Source: Bacillus nitratireducens (GTDB lineage Bacteria; Bacillota; Bacilli; Bacillales; Bacillaceae_G). From it: a stretch of 64,000 nucleotides of DNA. The DNA lies in NCBI RefSeq assembly GCF_001884135.1, contig NZ_MAOC01000026.1, positions 124,001 through 188,000 on the forward strand. The letters are read 5' to 3'. Under the pieces are notes generated by a model, which saw only the letters and a list, made by a program, of their open reading frames with translations, was not told where the DNA came from and ran no database searches. Below are positions 43,026 to 52,307 of the stretch, one piece after another. The position numbers and the translations under genes were made by a program. Each line of letters starts with the position of its first letter. Position 1 is the stretch's first letter.

Positions 43026-43075
43026 GGTTATTCAAAAAGTAAAATGTTTTATACTTTTTGAATAACCTCCTTTTA
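43026..43075 (+). terminator. terminator after the NprR-like gene
   Basis: A 16-bp perfect stem GGTTATTCAAAAAGTA/TACTTTTTGAATAACC with a 10-nt loop, then TCCTTTTATT. Confidence 0.85.
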
Positions 43076-43279
43076 TTGGGTGATTGATATTTATTCCAGT
43101 GGCTGTATCATTCATGTGCTTATGTTATATGCGTTTCAGTAGCATAAGCAAAGAGTCTAAATAAGAATACGTTTATATAAATCTAAATATTTAAAGATAT
43201 TAAAATTTTCTTGTTTCATATATAATTGTGTAGGGAGAAATATCTGTAACTATTTGTAAAAATAGGAGGCAGCTAAAAA

Positions 43280-44869
43280 ATGAATGAAATTGCTAGATGG
43301 GATTTAGATCGATTGTATCCGAGTGAGGATATTCTAACTCCAATATTGGGGTTGAAAGAACAATATTATATGACAAAAGATGTAGGAATCCTTTCAAAGC
43401 TTATACAAGCTATTGAAAAAGCAGAATACTATTTGTATTGCCGATCGGCTGAAGAAAGTATTCCAACTGATCTTTCTGTATTGACTATTACAGTAAAAGA
43501 TTTGAAAAGAGAAGTACAGCAAGTAATACAACAAAGTGAAGTGCAAACGTCCGATAATATTAATACTAGGTTAATAAAAGATGAACTTAACGCATGGGAA
43601 AATATGTACATACAATTAAGGAATAAAATAGAAATAGAGCACGATAATAAGCAATTATCATTTGGCCAAGCAAATAATATTGCAATGAATAGTGATAATG
43701 AAAAGGAAAGATTAGAAGTATTCGAGTTATTAACAAGGGCCTTACACAAGGAAAAAGAAATCTTCGCTACTGTCTTAAATCAAATAGGGAGATTACGCAA
43801 TGCAAAGAGTAATGAATTAGAAGATAGAGAGATGTTAACTCAATCTCTACATGCGAATGGTATTTCTGAAACTGTATTATTACAAATGTGGAATGCAACA
43901 GAAGAAAATCTTGATACATTAGTAAGTGCTTTAAACGTGTATAAGAAGGGGGAAGCTTCGATTACATGGCATGAACTTATGACGGTAAAGGAAAATAATG
44001 AGGCTATTATCCCTTTTTCAGTAGCAGTACAAAACATATATGATGCATTAAAAGATATTGATGAAGAATTAGCAGAATTTGCAAGTAATGCAATAGAGAG
44101 TGGATGGGTAGATACGGAACCGAGAAATAATAAACCACCTGGTGGATTTTGTGCTCCTTTCTTCAGTGAACTAGAATCACGAATCTCTATGCGTTATGAC
44201 GGAAGTATCGATAGTGTAAGGATACTTGCGCACGAACTAGGACATGCTTGGCATTTTTATAATATGAGTTTTGAGCAATCTACATCTTTTTTAGATGATT
44301 ATTTGCCAATGAGTACGGCTGAATCGGCGTCTATTTTCTTTGAAACTGTGCTTATAAACTATTTAATTCAAGCAACAGATAGTATAGATATGAAAAAGTC
44401 ATTGCTTAGTTGGAAAATAAGAAACTGTTTTAATTATGTAATGGCAATTCGAGCATCATTTGAATTTGAGAAGAATTTTCATGAAAAGTGTAAAGAAGGT
44501 TCATTAAGTGCTGATGAAATCGAGAAATTATCTATAGCATCGCAAGAAAAAGCATACGGGAATGCATTATCAGAATATCAGCCGTTTGTTTGGATGAAAT
44601 ATGTTCAGTTTTATATAGCAGATGTTCCTTTTTATAATTATCCATACACATTTGGTTATTTAGCTAGTTTTAGTTTATTAGAAATAGCTCAAGAAAGTAA
44701 AAGTACTTTTCATTCGAAATATAAAGAGTTTTTACGAGAAACAGGAAAAGCCCCAGTGGAAGAGCTTATGAAAAAACATCTTGAAATAGATATAACAAAA
44801 TATGAATTTTGGAATAAAGCTTTTCTTCAAATGAATAAAGATATTGATGAATATTTGCAGATTATATAG
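43280..44869 (+). CDS. M3-family metallopeptidase (PepF-like)
   Basis: 529 residues, somewhat shorter than the usual 560-600 of oligoendopeptidase F. The zinc motif is A-H-E-L-G-H-A-W-H-F near residue 316, with a second acidic stretch S-T-A-E-S-A-S-I-F-F-E-T near 340 holding the third zinc ligand. No signal peptide, so it should cleave peptides in the cytosol. AGGAGG precedes the ATG. The last-codon region and the nucleosidase gene are 32 bp apart. Confidence 0.85.
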   Translation: MNEIARWDLDRLYPSEDILTPILGLKEQYYMTKDVGILSKLIQAIEKAEYYLYCRSAEESIPTDLSVLTITVKDLKREVQQVIQQSEVQTSDNINTRLIKDELNAWENMYIQLRNKIEIEHDNKQLSFGQANNIAMNSDNEKERLEVFELLTRALHKEKEIFATVLNQIGRLRNAKSNELEDREMLTQSLHANGISETVLLQMWNATEENLDTLVSALNVYKKGEASITWHELMTVKENNEAIIPFSVAVQNIYDALKDIDEELAEFASNAIESGWVDTEPRNNKPPGGFCAPFFSELESRISMRYDGSIDSVRILAHELGHAWHFYNMSFEQSTSFLDDYLPMSTAESASIFFETVLINYLIQATDSIDMKKSLLSWKIRNCFNYVMAIRASFEFEKNFHEKCKEGSLSADEIEKLSIASQEKAYGNALSEYQPFVWMKYVQFYIADVPFYNYPYTFGYLASFSLLEIAQESKSTFHSKYKEFLRETGKAPVEELMKKHLEIDITKYEFWNKAFLQMNKDIDEYLQII

Positions 44870-44901
44870 GGGAGAGCAATTAGATAAAGGGGACTACATA
44901 C

Positions 44902-46293
44902 ATGAACAGAATCGGCATTATCGGAGCAATGCAAATTGAAATAGACTTACTTTTAGAAAAACTACATATAAAAGAGAAACATACAATTGCGGGAATGCCT
45001 TTTTACATTGGCGAATTCATGGGAACAGAAGTAATTATTACACGTTCTGGTGTAGGGAAAGTAAATGCAGCGGCATGTACGCAAACCTTAATTCATAAAT
45101 TTAATGTAGATGCTATCATCAATACGGGTGTTGCTGGCGGGTTACACCCGGATGTAAAAGTTGGTGATATCGTTATTTCAACGAATGTTACCCATCATGA
45201 TGTAAGTAAAACTCAAATGAAAAACTTATTCCCGTTCCAAGAAGAATTTAATGCAAGTAAGGAATTAATAGAGTTAGCACGTAAAGCATGCAATAGTAGT
45301 AGTTTACATATGGAGGTTCATAAAGGAAGAATTGTCAGCGGTGAATGTTTTGTTGAGGATTCAAAACTAAAAGCGAAACTAATAGACGAATATGCACCTC
45401 ATTGTACAGAGATGGAAGGTGCAGCAATTGGACATGTTGCTTACATAAATGAAGTACCGTTTCTCGTTATACGATGTATTTCAGACAGCGCAGACGATGA
45501 AGCACAAGTCTCTTATGATGACTTCGCGAAAACTGCCGCAAATTATTGTTCGGAAATTATTGTTGAGATGCTGAAAAATATATCGAGTAATACTTATAGT
45601 TCAAAAGGGGAGAATGGAATGTTACAAGCATTAATTTTTGATATGGACGGAACATTATTTCAAACAGATAAAATTTTAGAATTATCGTTAGATGATACAT
45701 TTGATCACTTAAGATCACTACAATTATGGGATACGGTAACACCTATTGATAAATACCGTGAAATCATGGGTGTGCCTTTACCAAAAGTTTGGGAAGCTTT
45801 ATTACCGAATCATTCTCTTGAAGTAAGAGAACAAACAGATGCATATTTTTTAGAAAGACTAATTGAAAACATTAAGAGCGGAAAAGGTGCTTTATATCCG
45901 AACGTAAAAGAAGTTTTTACATATATAAAAGAAAGTAATTGTTCAATATATATTGCTAGTAATGGTTTAACTGAATATTTACAAGCGATCGTATCTTATT
46001 ATGCTTTAGGCCAATGGGTTACTGAAACGTTTAGTATTGAGCAAATTAACTCACTTAATAAAAGCGACTTAGTTAAAAGTATTTTGAACAAATATGATAT
46101 AAAAGAAGCAGCTGTAGTTGGGGACCGGTTATCTGATATAAACGCAGCTAAAGATAATGGCTTGATTGCGATTGGATGCAATTTTGATTTTGCACAAGAA
46201 GATGAACTTGCGCAGGCGGATATAGTAATAGATGATTTAATGGAGTTAAAGGGAATATTGTCTGAAGTGCAGAATACGCATGTTACGAATTGA
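44902..46293 (+). CDS. MTA/SAH nucleosidase fused to a HAD phosphatase
   Basis: 463 residues in one frame. Residues 1-235 are a methylthioadenosine/S-adenosylhomocysteine nucleosidase (I-I-G-A-M-Q-I-E-I-D, S-G-V-G-K-V-N-A-A, N-T-G-V-A-G-G-L, M-E-G-A-A-I-G-H). The second half begins L-Q-A-L-I-F-D-M-D-G-T-L-F, the HAD nucleophile motif, and has V-V-G-D-R-L-S-D-I-N-A-A. The ATG at 45619 has its own site AAGGGGAG, so the HAD part may also be made alone. The nucleosidase recycles SAM by-products; the HAD substrate is unknown. Confidence 0.8.
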   Translation: MNRIGIIGAMQIEIDLLLEKLHIKEKHTIAGMPFYIGEFMGTEVIITRSGVGKVNAAACTQTLIHKFNVDAIINTGVAGGLHPDVKVGDIVISTNVTHHDVSKTQMKNLFPFQEEFNASKELIELARKACNSSSLHMEVHKGRIVSGECFVEDSKLKAKLIDEYAPHCTEMEGAAIGHVAYINEVPFLVIRCISDSADDEAQVSYDDFAKTAANYCSEIIVEMLKNISSNTYSSKGENGMLQALIFDMDGTLFQTDKILELSLDDTFDHLRSLQLWDTVTPIDKYREIMGVPLPKVWEALLPNHSLEVREQTDAYFLERLIENIKSGKGALYPNVKEVFTYIKESNCSIYIASNGLTEYLQAIVSYYALGQWVTETFSIEQINSLNKSDLVKSILNKYDIKEAAVVGDRLSDINAAKDNGLIAIGCNFDFAQEDELAQADIVIDDLMELKGILSEVQNTHVTN

Positions 46294-46309
46294 ATAAAGT
46301 AACAATCAT

Positions 46310-46348
46310 AAAAATGCTCAGAATAAATAATTCTAGAGCATTTTTATG
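46310..46348 (+). terminator. terminator after the fusion gene
   Basis: AAAAATGCTC/GAGCATTTTT, 10-bp stem with a 16-nt loop and a T-run. Confidence 0.75.
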
Positions 46349-46374
46349 TGTTTTCATATTAAGGGGGAATTTAT

Positions 46375-46827
46375 TTGAAAGATATACATATTCAACAAAT
46401 TGAAGATTTAATGATATATGAACACGATTATCTTGTTCAAGAAAGCAAAGACGAAGGATTTAATTTCCTAATAAAACTAATAAGTGATTATGAAAATAAA
46501 ATAAACACATTTAATAAAACTGGAGAATGTTTATATGGTATCTTTCAAGGGGAAAAGTTAATTGGAATAGGAGGACTAAACCAAGATCCATATACAGAAA
46601 ACAATAAGATTGGCCGATTAAGGAGAGTTTATATTTCAAAGGACTATCGTCGTATAGGGTTAGGGAACTTGTTATTAAACCGGCTATTATCTCATTCGGA
46701 AAAGTATTTTAAAGTGGTTGTTTTACATACTGATACAAAGCAAGGCCATGCGTTTTATACTACAAATGGATTTGTGAAGGGGGAATTATTTAAAGGGTCT
46801 AGTCACTATAAAGTGTTAAAGGAGTAG
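46375..46827 (+). CDS. GNAT-family acetyltransferase
   Basis: 150 residues from a TTG after AAGGGGGAATTTAT. R-R-V-Y-I-S-K-D-Y-R-R-I-G-L-G-N-L-L-L is the acetyl-CoA-binding loop; T-D-T-K-Q-G-H-A-F-Y-T-T-N-G-F is the last strand. Substrate unknown. Confidence 0.85.
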   Translation: MKDIHIQQIEDLMIYEHDYLVQESKDEGFNFLIKLISDYENKINTFNKTGECLYGIFQGEKLIGIGGLNQDPYTENNKIGRLRRVYISKDYRRIGLGNLLLNRLLSHSEKYFKVVVLHTDTKQGHAFYTTNGFVKGELFKGSSHYKVLKE

Positions 46828-46856
46828 CTGTCCAAAAAAAAGTTTTGGACAGCTAC
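46824..46856 (+). terminator. terminator after the GNAT gene
   Basis: 14-bp perfect stem GTAGCTGTCCAAAA/TTTTGGACAGCTAC, short A/G loop. The 46857-47131 stretch beyond holds no supported gene; it is less AT-rich than its surroundings and may be remnant coding DNA. Confidence 0.75.
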
Positions 46857-47131
46857 TTTAGTGGTTATTTTTATCTGTAAATCCAAATATTCAGATAAAA
46901 TTGAATACGTGTAGATTTTCTTACTATCTCAAAATACACAATCATGTTTTTGTTTTTGAATAGTAACGAAAATGGCTGAGTGAAATTTAAACTGGAGTTC
47001 GAGACCTATAAAAATCTGTAAGGCCAGGTATATTGGTAACAGGGATCGATCAAGGTATTGATGATTTTTGAGGGGAGTTAGAATAGTCTCCGTCGAAGCA
47101 GTTTCTATGTTCAGTCGTGAAGTCGTCCACT

Positions 47132-47455
47132 CTATAGTATTGAGGATGTAGGGCGAAGGGAAGTTACTATAGTACTATAGGGTTCCAAACGAATTTGTAC
47201 ATTTGCTCCGGCGTTTGCTAGTTGCGTTACGGCATTCAAAATAATGTTGCGCTTACCTGATCTAACGGCTTTATTATAGGACGCGATTAGTGGGAGAACT
47301 GGATCAGTAGGAATATATTGATTGAGGTTAGTCACATGATAAATGGTTTTAGATAATACAGTTGCAGTCAGCGTAATACCATTTTTAATGACGCCAGTCA
47401 GTGTTGTCCCGTCAAATGAGGTGAGTTTGCATGTAAGTATACGATGGTGTTTCAT
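47132..47455 (-). CDS. hypothetical protein with a sigma-K-like promoter
   Basis: 107 residues, basic: M-K-H-H-R-I-L-T-C-K-L-T-S-F-D-G-T-T-L at the start and E-P-Y-S-T-I-V-T-S-L-R at the end. Rich in Thr and beta-prone; no known family recognised. The start follows AAAGGAGG. The upstream -35/-10 pattern at 47486-47514 points to sporulation-time expression. Confidence 0.5.
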   Translation of the reverse strand: MKHHRILTCKLTSFDGTTLTGVIKNGITLTATVLSKTIYHVTNLNQYIPTDPVLPLIASYNKAVRSGKRNIILNAVTQLANAGANVQIRLEPYSTIVTSLRPTSSIL

Positions 47456-47485
47456 ATTTGTGCCTCCTTTATAGTAGATTTAATT

Positions 47486-47514
47486 TATTTTATGCTTGTC
47501 CAACAAATCAGTGT
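47486..47514 (-). promoter_or_regulatory. sigma-K-like promoter of the 107-aa gene
   Basis: Minus strand: ACAC (47511-47514), 16-bp spacer, CATAAAATA (47486-47494), which matches AC-N16-CATAnnnTA. Confidence 0.6.
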
Positions 47515-47739
47515 AGACAATTAAATCATTATATAAGTATTTTAAACTTAAAAAAGTGAGGTTTTTAAATAAGTTTAAAACCTAGAGATACCGGCGTATT
47601 TGTGAATAAAAGTAGCTGTCACTTTTTTGAGTTTAAATATCGGAATCAACGTTCATATAATTTCATTTACCGAATTAATAGTACAAAAAAAACCCCAGCA
47701 ACTAAAGTTCAGTTTGCGAGGTAAATTCTCTGCAGTCAA

Positions 47740-48156
47740 TTACTTTCTAACCTTCATTTGTTTTAATAATCCCTTCGGATCACCTTTTACATAATAAAAA
47801 TGTGGATTATTCTCATCATCGTAAAGCATAATATAAGGTTTTTCATTAAGTGGGAGAAGGATGAGTACTTCATCGATTGTTGTATGTAACCATTGATTTG
47901 TAATAGGAACAGGTTTTGATAACGGGATTTTTATCATATGACCATCTTTCGGAACGACATTTAAGTTTTTAAATGGACCAGTAATTGATTTTGCGTATTG
48001 AATTGCTTCTTTTTGAATGGTTGCATCTAAAGATTGTTTTTGGACTACCATTTCTTTTTTACAATCAAATACTTCAATTTGTTTATTTGTATTTGCGAAC
48101 GCATTTGTTGATAATAAAAAGAAGAGAAGAGTAATGACTCCTATTTTTTTGAACAT
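47740..48156 (-). CDS. secreted protein of unknown function
   Basis: 138 residues from the ATG at 48156 (site GAGGTG). The signal peptide is M-F-K-K-I-G-V-I-T-L-L-F-F-L-L-S-T-N-A-F-A with a clear A-F-A cleavage. The mature part is beta-rich, ends in G-L-L-K-Q-M-K-V-R-K, and has no lipobox. It is divergent from the two-component system at 48278, whose regulator may control it. Confidence 0.65.
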   Translation of the reverse strand: MFKKIGVITLLFFLLSTNAFANTNKQIEVFDCKKEMVVQKQSLDATIQKEAIQYAKSITGPFKNLNVVPKDGHMIKIPLSKPVPITNQWLHTTIDEVLILLPLNEKPYIMLYDDENNPHFYYVKGDPKGLLKQMKVRK

Positions 48157-48277
48157 GAAATAACACCTCACACTTACTATACCCTCAAACGTTATAAATA
48201 TTTTTATGTCACATTGATGTAACAAAGAAGTTGTATGATAAAATTGATATTTGTTTATAAGTAACGGAGGAATTGTA

Positions 48278-48925
48278 ATGAAAGTATTAATCGCGGATGA
48301 TGAACAAGATATGCTGAAAATTTTAAAAGCGTATTTTGAAAAAGAAGGCTTCGAAGTTTTATTAGCAAAAGATGGAGAGGAAGCACTTCAAATATTTTAT
48401 GATGAGAAAATTGACTTAGCTATTTTAGACTGGATGATGCCGAAAAGTAGTGGTATCACTGTCTGTCAGGAAATAAAAAAGAATTCGAGTGTAAAAGTAT
48501 TAATGCTTACTGCGAAAAGTGAAAGTGAAGATGAATTAGCAGCTCTTCAAAGCGGGGCAGATGAGTATGTGAAAAAACCGTTTCACCCAGGAGTGCTAAT
48601 TACGCGAGCGAAAAAGCTTGTACAGCATGATGATATTATTCAAGTTCAAGATTTAAAAATAGATTTCACTAAAAATAAAGTATATAAAAACGAGAAAGAA
48701 TTAGATATTACAAAGACAGAATTACAATTAATAAAGTGCTTTTTAAATCATAAAGGCACGATTTTAACGCGGAAAAAGTTGTTAGATATCGTTTGGGGAT
48801 TTGATTATTTTGGGGAAGAGCGAACGGTTGATACGCATGTAAGAAGGTTGCGTAAAAAAATAGGAGAAAATATTATAAAGACACATCGCGGTTTAGGGTA
48901 TAGTTTGGAGGAAGAGTGTGAATAA
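48278..48925 (+). CDS. OmpR-family response regulator
   Basis: 215 residues from the ATG after ACGGAGG. The receiver domain has D-D-E near residue 8, phospho-acceptor Asp in L-A-I-L-D-W-M-M-P, and the switch Lys in Y-V-K-K-P-F. The C-terminal winged helix ends T-V-D-T-H-V-R-R-L-R-K-K-I. Overlaps the kinase gene by 8 bp, so the pair is co-translated. Confidence 0.93.
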   Translation: MKVLIADDEQDMLKILKAYFEKEGFEVLLAKDGEEALQIFYDEKIDLAILDWMMPKSSGITVCQEIKKNSSVKVLMLTAKSESEDELAALQSGADEYVKKPFHPGVLITRAKKLVQHDDIIQVQDLKIDFTKNKVYKNEKELDITKTELQLIKCFLNHKGTILTRKKLLDIVWGFDYFGEERTVDTHVRRLRKKIGENIIKTHRGLGYSLEEECE

Positions 48926-50294
48926 ACTCGGTAAAAAGTTATTTTTCAGCATCTCTTTAACAGTCATCCTTATTTATACGGTCTCTTTATTATTAATTAA
49001 CTATTTTTTACCCAAATATAATGTGCACAAAACACGCGAAAGCTTAGAAGGCATTACAGCGCAAATACAGTCAATACCGCGTAAAGAACTGGATGATGCT
49101 ATAAATCGTATCGAAAATGAAGGTAATGTTACGATTGCGTATACATCAATAAATAATTCAGAAGATGCTATTAATGAAGAATTACGCATGCAACTTACAA
49201 AAAAGAGAGTTGCATTGAATAAACTTTGGATTACAAAAGAAGAAATTACGAAAGTGAAGAACCTCGGACAATCGAATAAAATATATGATCAAGAAAAGAT
49301 AAAATCTAGTTTTTTTGCGAAATACATTGCGAAAGATGATATGTTGATTTTAGTAGGAGTTTCTATCGCACATTCTAATGAAGTAATTAAAACGCTTAAC
49401 TCATTTTATTTATACATTTTGGGATTCTCACTATTTCTTATTATCGTACTCGTCTGGATTTTTTCAAAAACAATCACTACACCACTGAATGAATTGAGTG
49501 ATGTCGCAGAAGATATTTCACGTCTGAAATTTAAACGCACGAAAGTTAAAACGAATGATGAAATAGGTGATTTAGCAAATAGTATAAATATTATGAGTGA
49601 TAAATTACATGAAGCACATCAAGATCTAACAAATCGAAATGAACATTTAAAACGATTTATGGGCGATGTAACTCATGAATTAAAAACACCAATCGCATTA
49701 GTAAAAGCATATTCTATGGGAATAAAAGACGGTTTAGATGATGGTACATATGTTGATACAATCATTAAACAAACAGATCAAATTTCAAATTTAATTGAAG
49801 AGTTATTGCGATTTTCTAAACTAGAAAGAGATATTTTACAAAAAGAAGAATTCCCTATTGAACCACTAGTCCAAAGTATAATAGATAAGCATAAGATTGA
49901 ACTGGAGTTGAAAGAAATCAATTTACAAGTGAACTATAATGCTGGTGACGCGATTGTTTATGCGGATTTAAATAAAATGAGAATGGTCTTTCAAAATTTA
50001 ATCTCTAATGCGATAAAATATACAACGAATCACAATATAAAAATCATATTAGAAGAGAAAAATGACGTTGTATATTTTCAAATTCAAAATGGTATTGCCG
50101 CTGAGGGCAGTAAAGAGATAGATAAAATTTGGGAACCTTTTTACGTATTAGAATCTTCTCGTAGTAAAGAAAAATCAGGTACAGGATTAGGACTAGCGAT
50201 AGTAAAAAGTATTTTAGAAAGGCATGGATTTGAATACGGGGTTTCGGTAGTAGATGGGGAAATACAATTCTATATGTATATAGAAAGGAACTAA
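48918..50294 (+). CDS. sensor histidine kinase
   Basis: 458 residues with two membrane segments (about 8-28 and 160-180) flanking an extracytoplasmic domain, a HAMP region, the phospho-acceptor in D-V-T-H-E-L-K-T-P, the N-box Q-N-L-I-S-N-A-I-K-Y and the G-box G-T-G-L-G-L-A-I. It phosphorylates the preceding regulator. The sensed signal is not known; the downstream S15 peptidase and the divergent secreted protein are candidate targets. Confidence 0.92.
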   Translation: MNKLGKKLFFSISLTVILIYTVSLLLINYFLPKYNVHKTRESLEGITAQIQSIPRKELDDAINRIENEGNVTIAYTSINNSEDAINEELRMQLTKKRVALNKLWITKEEITKVKNLGQSNKIYDQEKIKSSFFAKYIAKDDMLILVGVSIAHSNEVIKTLNSFYLYILGFSLFLIIVLVWIFSKTITTPLNELSDVAEDISRLKFKRTKVKTNDEIGDLANSINIMSDKLHEAHQDLTNRNEHLKRFMGDVTHELKTPIALVKAYSMGIKDGLDDGTYVDTIIKQTDQISNLIEELLRFSKLERDILQKEEFPIEPLVQSIIDKHKIELELKEINLQVNYNAGDAIVYADLNKMRMVFQNLISNAIKYTTNHNIKIILEEKNDVVYFQIQNGIAAEGSKEIDKIWEPFYVLESSRSKEKSGTGLGLAIVKSILERHGFEYGVSVVDGEIQFYMYIERN

Positions 50295-50321
50295 TTGTTA
50301 TTAGTTCCTTTTTTTATATGA
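50286..50321 (+). terminator. terminator after the kinase gene
   Basis: AGGAACTAA/TTAGTTCCT stem with a short loop, then TTTTTTTA. Confidence 0.85.
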
Positions 50322-50430
50322 TAATATTTGATAGTTCTACAAATTTCTCAACTTTTTATATAAAATATAAACTGAATTTTCTGTGTTTTTGATGTATAGT
50401 AAAAGAAGGAATATATGGGGAGGGAAGGGC

Positions 50431-52227
50431 ATGAAAAAAAAGAAAATAGCAATTACACTATCGACTATATTATCTTTAACAATTACTTCAGGAGTTTCTA
50501 GTATGACTGCACATGCAGAAAATAATGAAGGGAGCTCCGTAAAAGACAAAAATGTTATGTTAAATGGTCAAATTTCAGAGGATTTAATGTCAAATACGAA
50601 AATTGAATTAGAAAATGGGATGACGAAGCCAATCTATTCACTTGATGAAGCCATCGTAGAAAATCTATTTGTAGAGACAGAAGTTGATAGTGATCGAGAT
50701 GGTAAAAAAGATCGTGTATCAGTAAAGGTTATGCGTCCAAAGACAAATCCAGATGTAAAAGTCCCCGTTATTTATGAAATGAGTCCATATCGATCTGGAT
50801 TAAAAGATATTCCTGTTTATAATGTTGATGAAGAATTGAATGCATATGGAGGAAAACCGTATGGAGCTGTTAATCTTGGTTCATACGGAAATTATTACGT
50901 TCCAAGAGGATATGCAGTCATTTTAGGTGAAAGTATCGGAACTGGGAAATCAGATGGATGTCCGACCACTGGAGATGAGCAAGAAATATTAGGGACTAAG
51001 TCTGTCATTGATTGGGTAAATGGTCGTGCAAAAGCATATACAGAGGATGGTAAGGAAGTAAATGCAAATTGGTCTACGGGAAATGTAGGGATGACAGGAG
51101 TTTCTTATAATGGTACTTTACCGAATGCTGTTGCGACGACAGGTGTTGAAGGTTTAAAAACAATTATTCCAATTGCAGCGATTAGTAGTTGGTATGACTA
51201 TTATCGTGCAAATGGTGCAGTAATTGCGCCGGGAGGTTACCAAGGAGAAGATACAGATAATATGGCTGAAGCAGTACTAACAAGAAAGAATCCTGAAGTT
51301 TGCGGGCAAATTATTAAAGCACTAACAGCTGGACAAGATCGTAAAACAGGCGATTATAACGATTTTTGGGATAAACGTAACTATGTAAAAGATGTGAAAA
51401 ATGTAAAAGCTAGTGTGTTTGTTGTTCATGGACTAAATGATTGGAATGTAAAAACGAAGCAGTTCGCACAGTGGTGGGAAGCTCTTGGCGAAAATAATGT
51501 TCCTCGTAAAATGTGGTTACATCAAGGTGGACACGGCGGAACATCAAGTAATAACTGGCAACAAACGCAAAATAAATGGTTTGATTATTGGTTATATGGA
51601 ATTGAAAATGGAATAATGGATGAACCAATGGTAGATGTACAACGTGAAAATAAATCGTGGCAAAAAATAAAAAATTGGCCAGATCCTGCGGCTGTACCAT
51701 CAAAAGTCCGTATGTATTTAAGTAATAAAGCCACCAATCTACCATTAAGTATGGGATCAGTAAACAATGTTTTCTCATTAGTAGATGATGCAAAAATAAA
51801 ATCGAATCAATTAGTAGAAAACCCAGAGCTAGAAATAGCGAACCGATTAGTATATACAATGCCTGTACTGCAAAAAGATATGCGAATAAGTGGGACGCCG
51901 AAAATTTCAATAACAGGTAATATTGATCGGTCTGTTTCAAATTTAACCGCCTTACTCGTTGATTACGGCGGAGCGAAGCCTGAAATTGTAACGAGAGGTT
52001 GGATGGATCCGCAAAACTTAAATAGTATAGAAAATTCAACGGCGCTTCAACCCGGTAAGAATTATACATTTACATGGGACATGCAGCCAGATGATTACGT
52101 GTTTAAAGCAGGGCATCAAATAGGAGTCGTCTTAATCGCAAGTGACTACGATTATACAATTAGACCGAAAGCCGGAACAAAGCTAGCGGTGAAATTAAGT
52201 GAAGTAACATTGCCGATTGTGAAGTAA
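50431..52227 (+). CDS. secreted X-Pro dipeptidyl-peptidase-like hydrolase (S15/CocE)
   Basis: 598 residues from the ATG at 50431 (site GGGAGGGAAGGG); the upstream in-frame start lacks one. Signal peptide of about 28 residues ending in M-T-A-H-A. The alpha/beta-hydrolase core has the nucleophile in G-V-S-Y-N-G, Asp in G-L-N-D-W-N-V and His in H-Q-G-G-H-G-G. The C-terminal half is the beta-sandwich domain of the S15/CocE family. Secreted proline-specific peptidase is the best guess. Confidence 0.85.
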   Translation: MKKKKIAITLSTILSLTITSGVSSMTAHAENNEGSSVKDKNVMLNGQISEDLMSNTKIELENGMTKPIYSLDEAIVENLFVETEVDSDRDGKKDRVSVKVMRPKTNPDVKVPVIYEMSPYRSGLKDIPVYNVDEELNAYGGKPYGAVNLGSYGNYYVPRGYAVILGESIGTGKSDGCPTTGDEQEILGTKSVIDWVNGRAKAYTEDGKEVNANWSTGNVGMTGVSYNGTLPNAVATTGVEGLKTIIPIAAISSWYDYYRANGAVIAPGGYQGEDTDNMAEAVLTRKNPEVCGQIIKALTAGQDRKTGDYNDFWDKRNYVKDVKNVKASVFVVHGLNDWNVKTKQFAQWWEALGENNVPRKMWLHQGGHGGTSSNNWQQTQNKWFDYWLYGIENGIMDEPMVDVQRENKSWQKIKNWPDPAAVPSKVRMYLSNKATNLPLSMGSVNNVFSLVDDAKIKSNQLVENPELEIANRLVYTMPVLQKDMRISGTPKISITGNIDRSVSNLTALLVDYGGAKPEIVTRGWMDPQNLNSIENSTALQPGKNYTFTWDMQPDDYVFKAGHQIGVVLIASDYDYTIRPKAGTKLAVKLSEVTLPIVK

Positions 52228-52239
52228 ATAGTTATTAAT

Positions 52240-52272
52240 AAAGAGCTTACTACATAGTAAGCTCTTTAAATT
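52240..52272 (+). terminator. terminator after the S15 gene
   Basis: AAAGAGCTTACTA/TAGTAAGCTCTTT, 13-bp perfect stem, loop CA, then AAATTTT. Confidence 0.8.
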
Positions 52273-52307
52273 TTGAAATATAAATGCCTACAGATATGGG
52301 GAGTTTA

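Noticed and set aside
43007-43066. 19-codon ORF after the NprR-like gene as a signalling peptide
   Set aside because: No ribosome site, no signal peptide, and it is formed by the terminator hairpin.
51410-52069. 219-residue minus-strand ORF
   Set aside because: Antisense shadow of the S15 peptidase gene with no ribosome site and unlikely composition.
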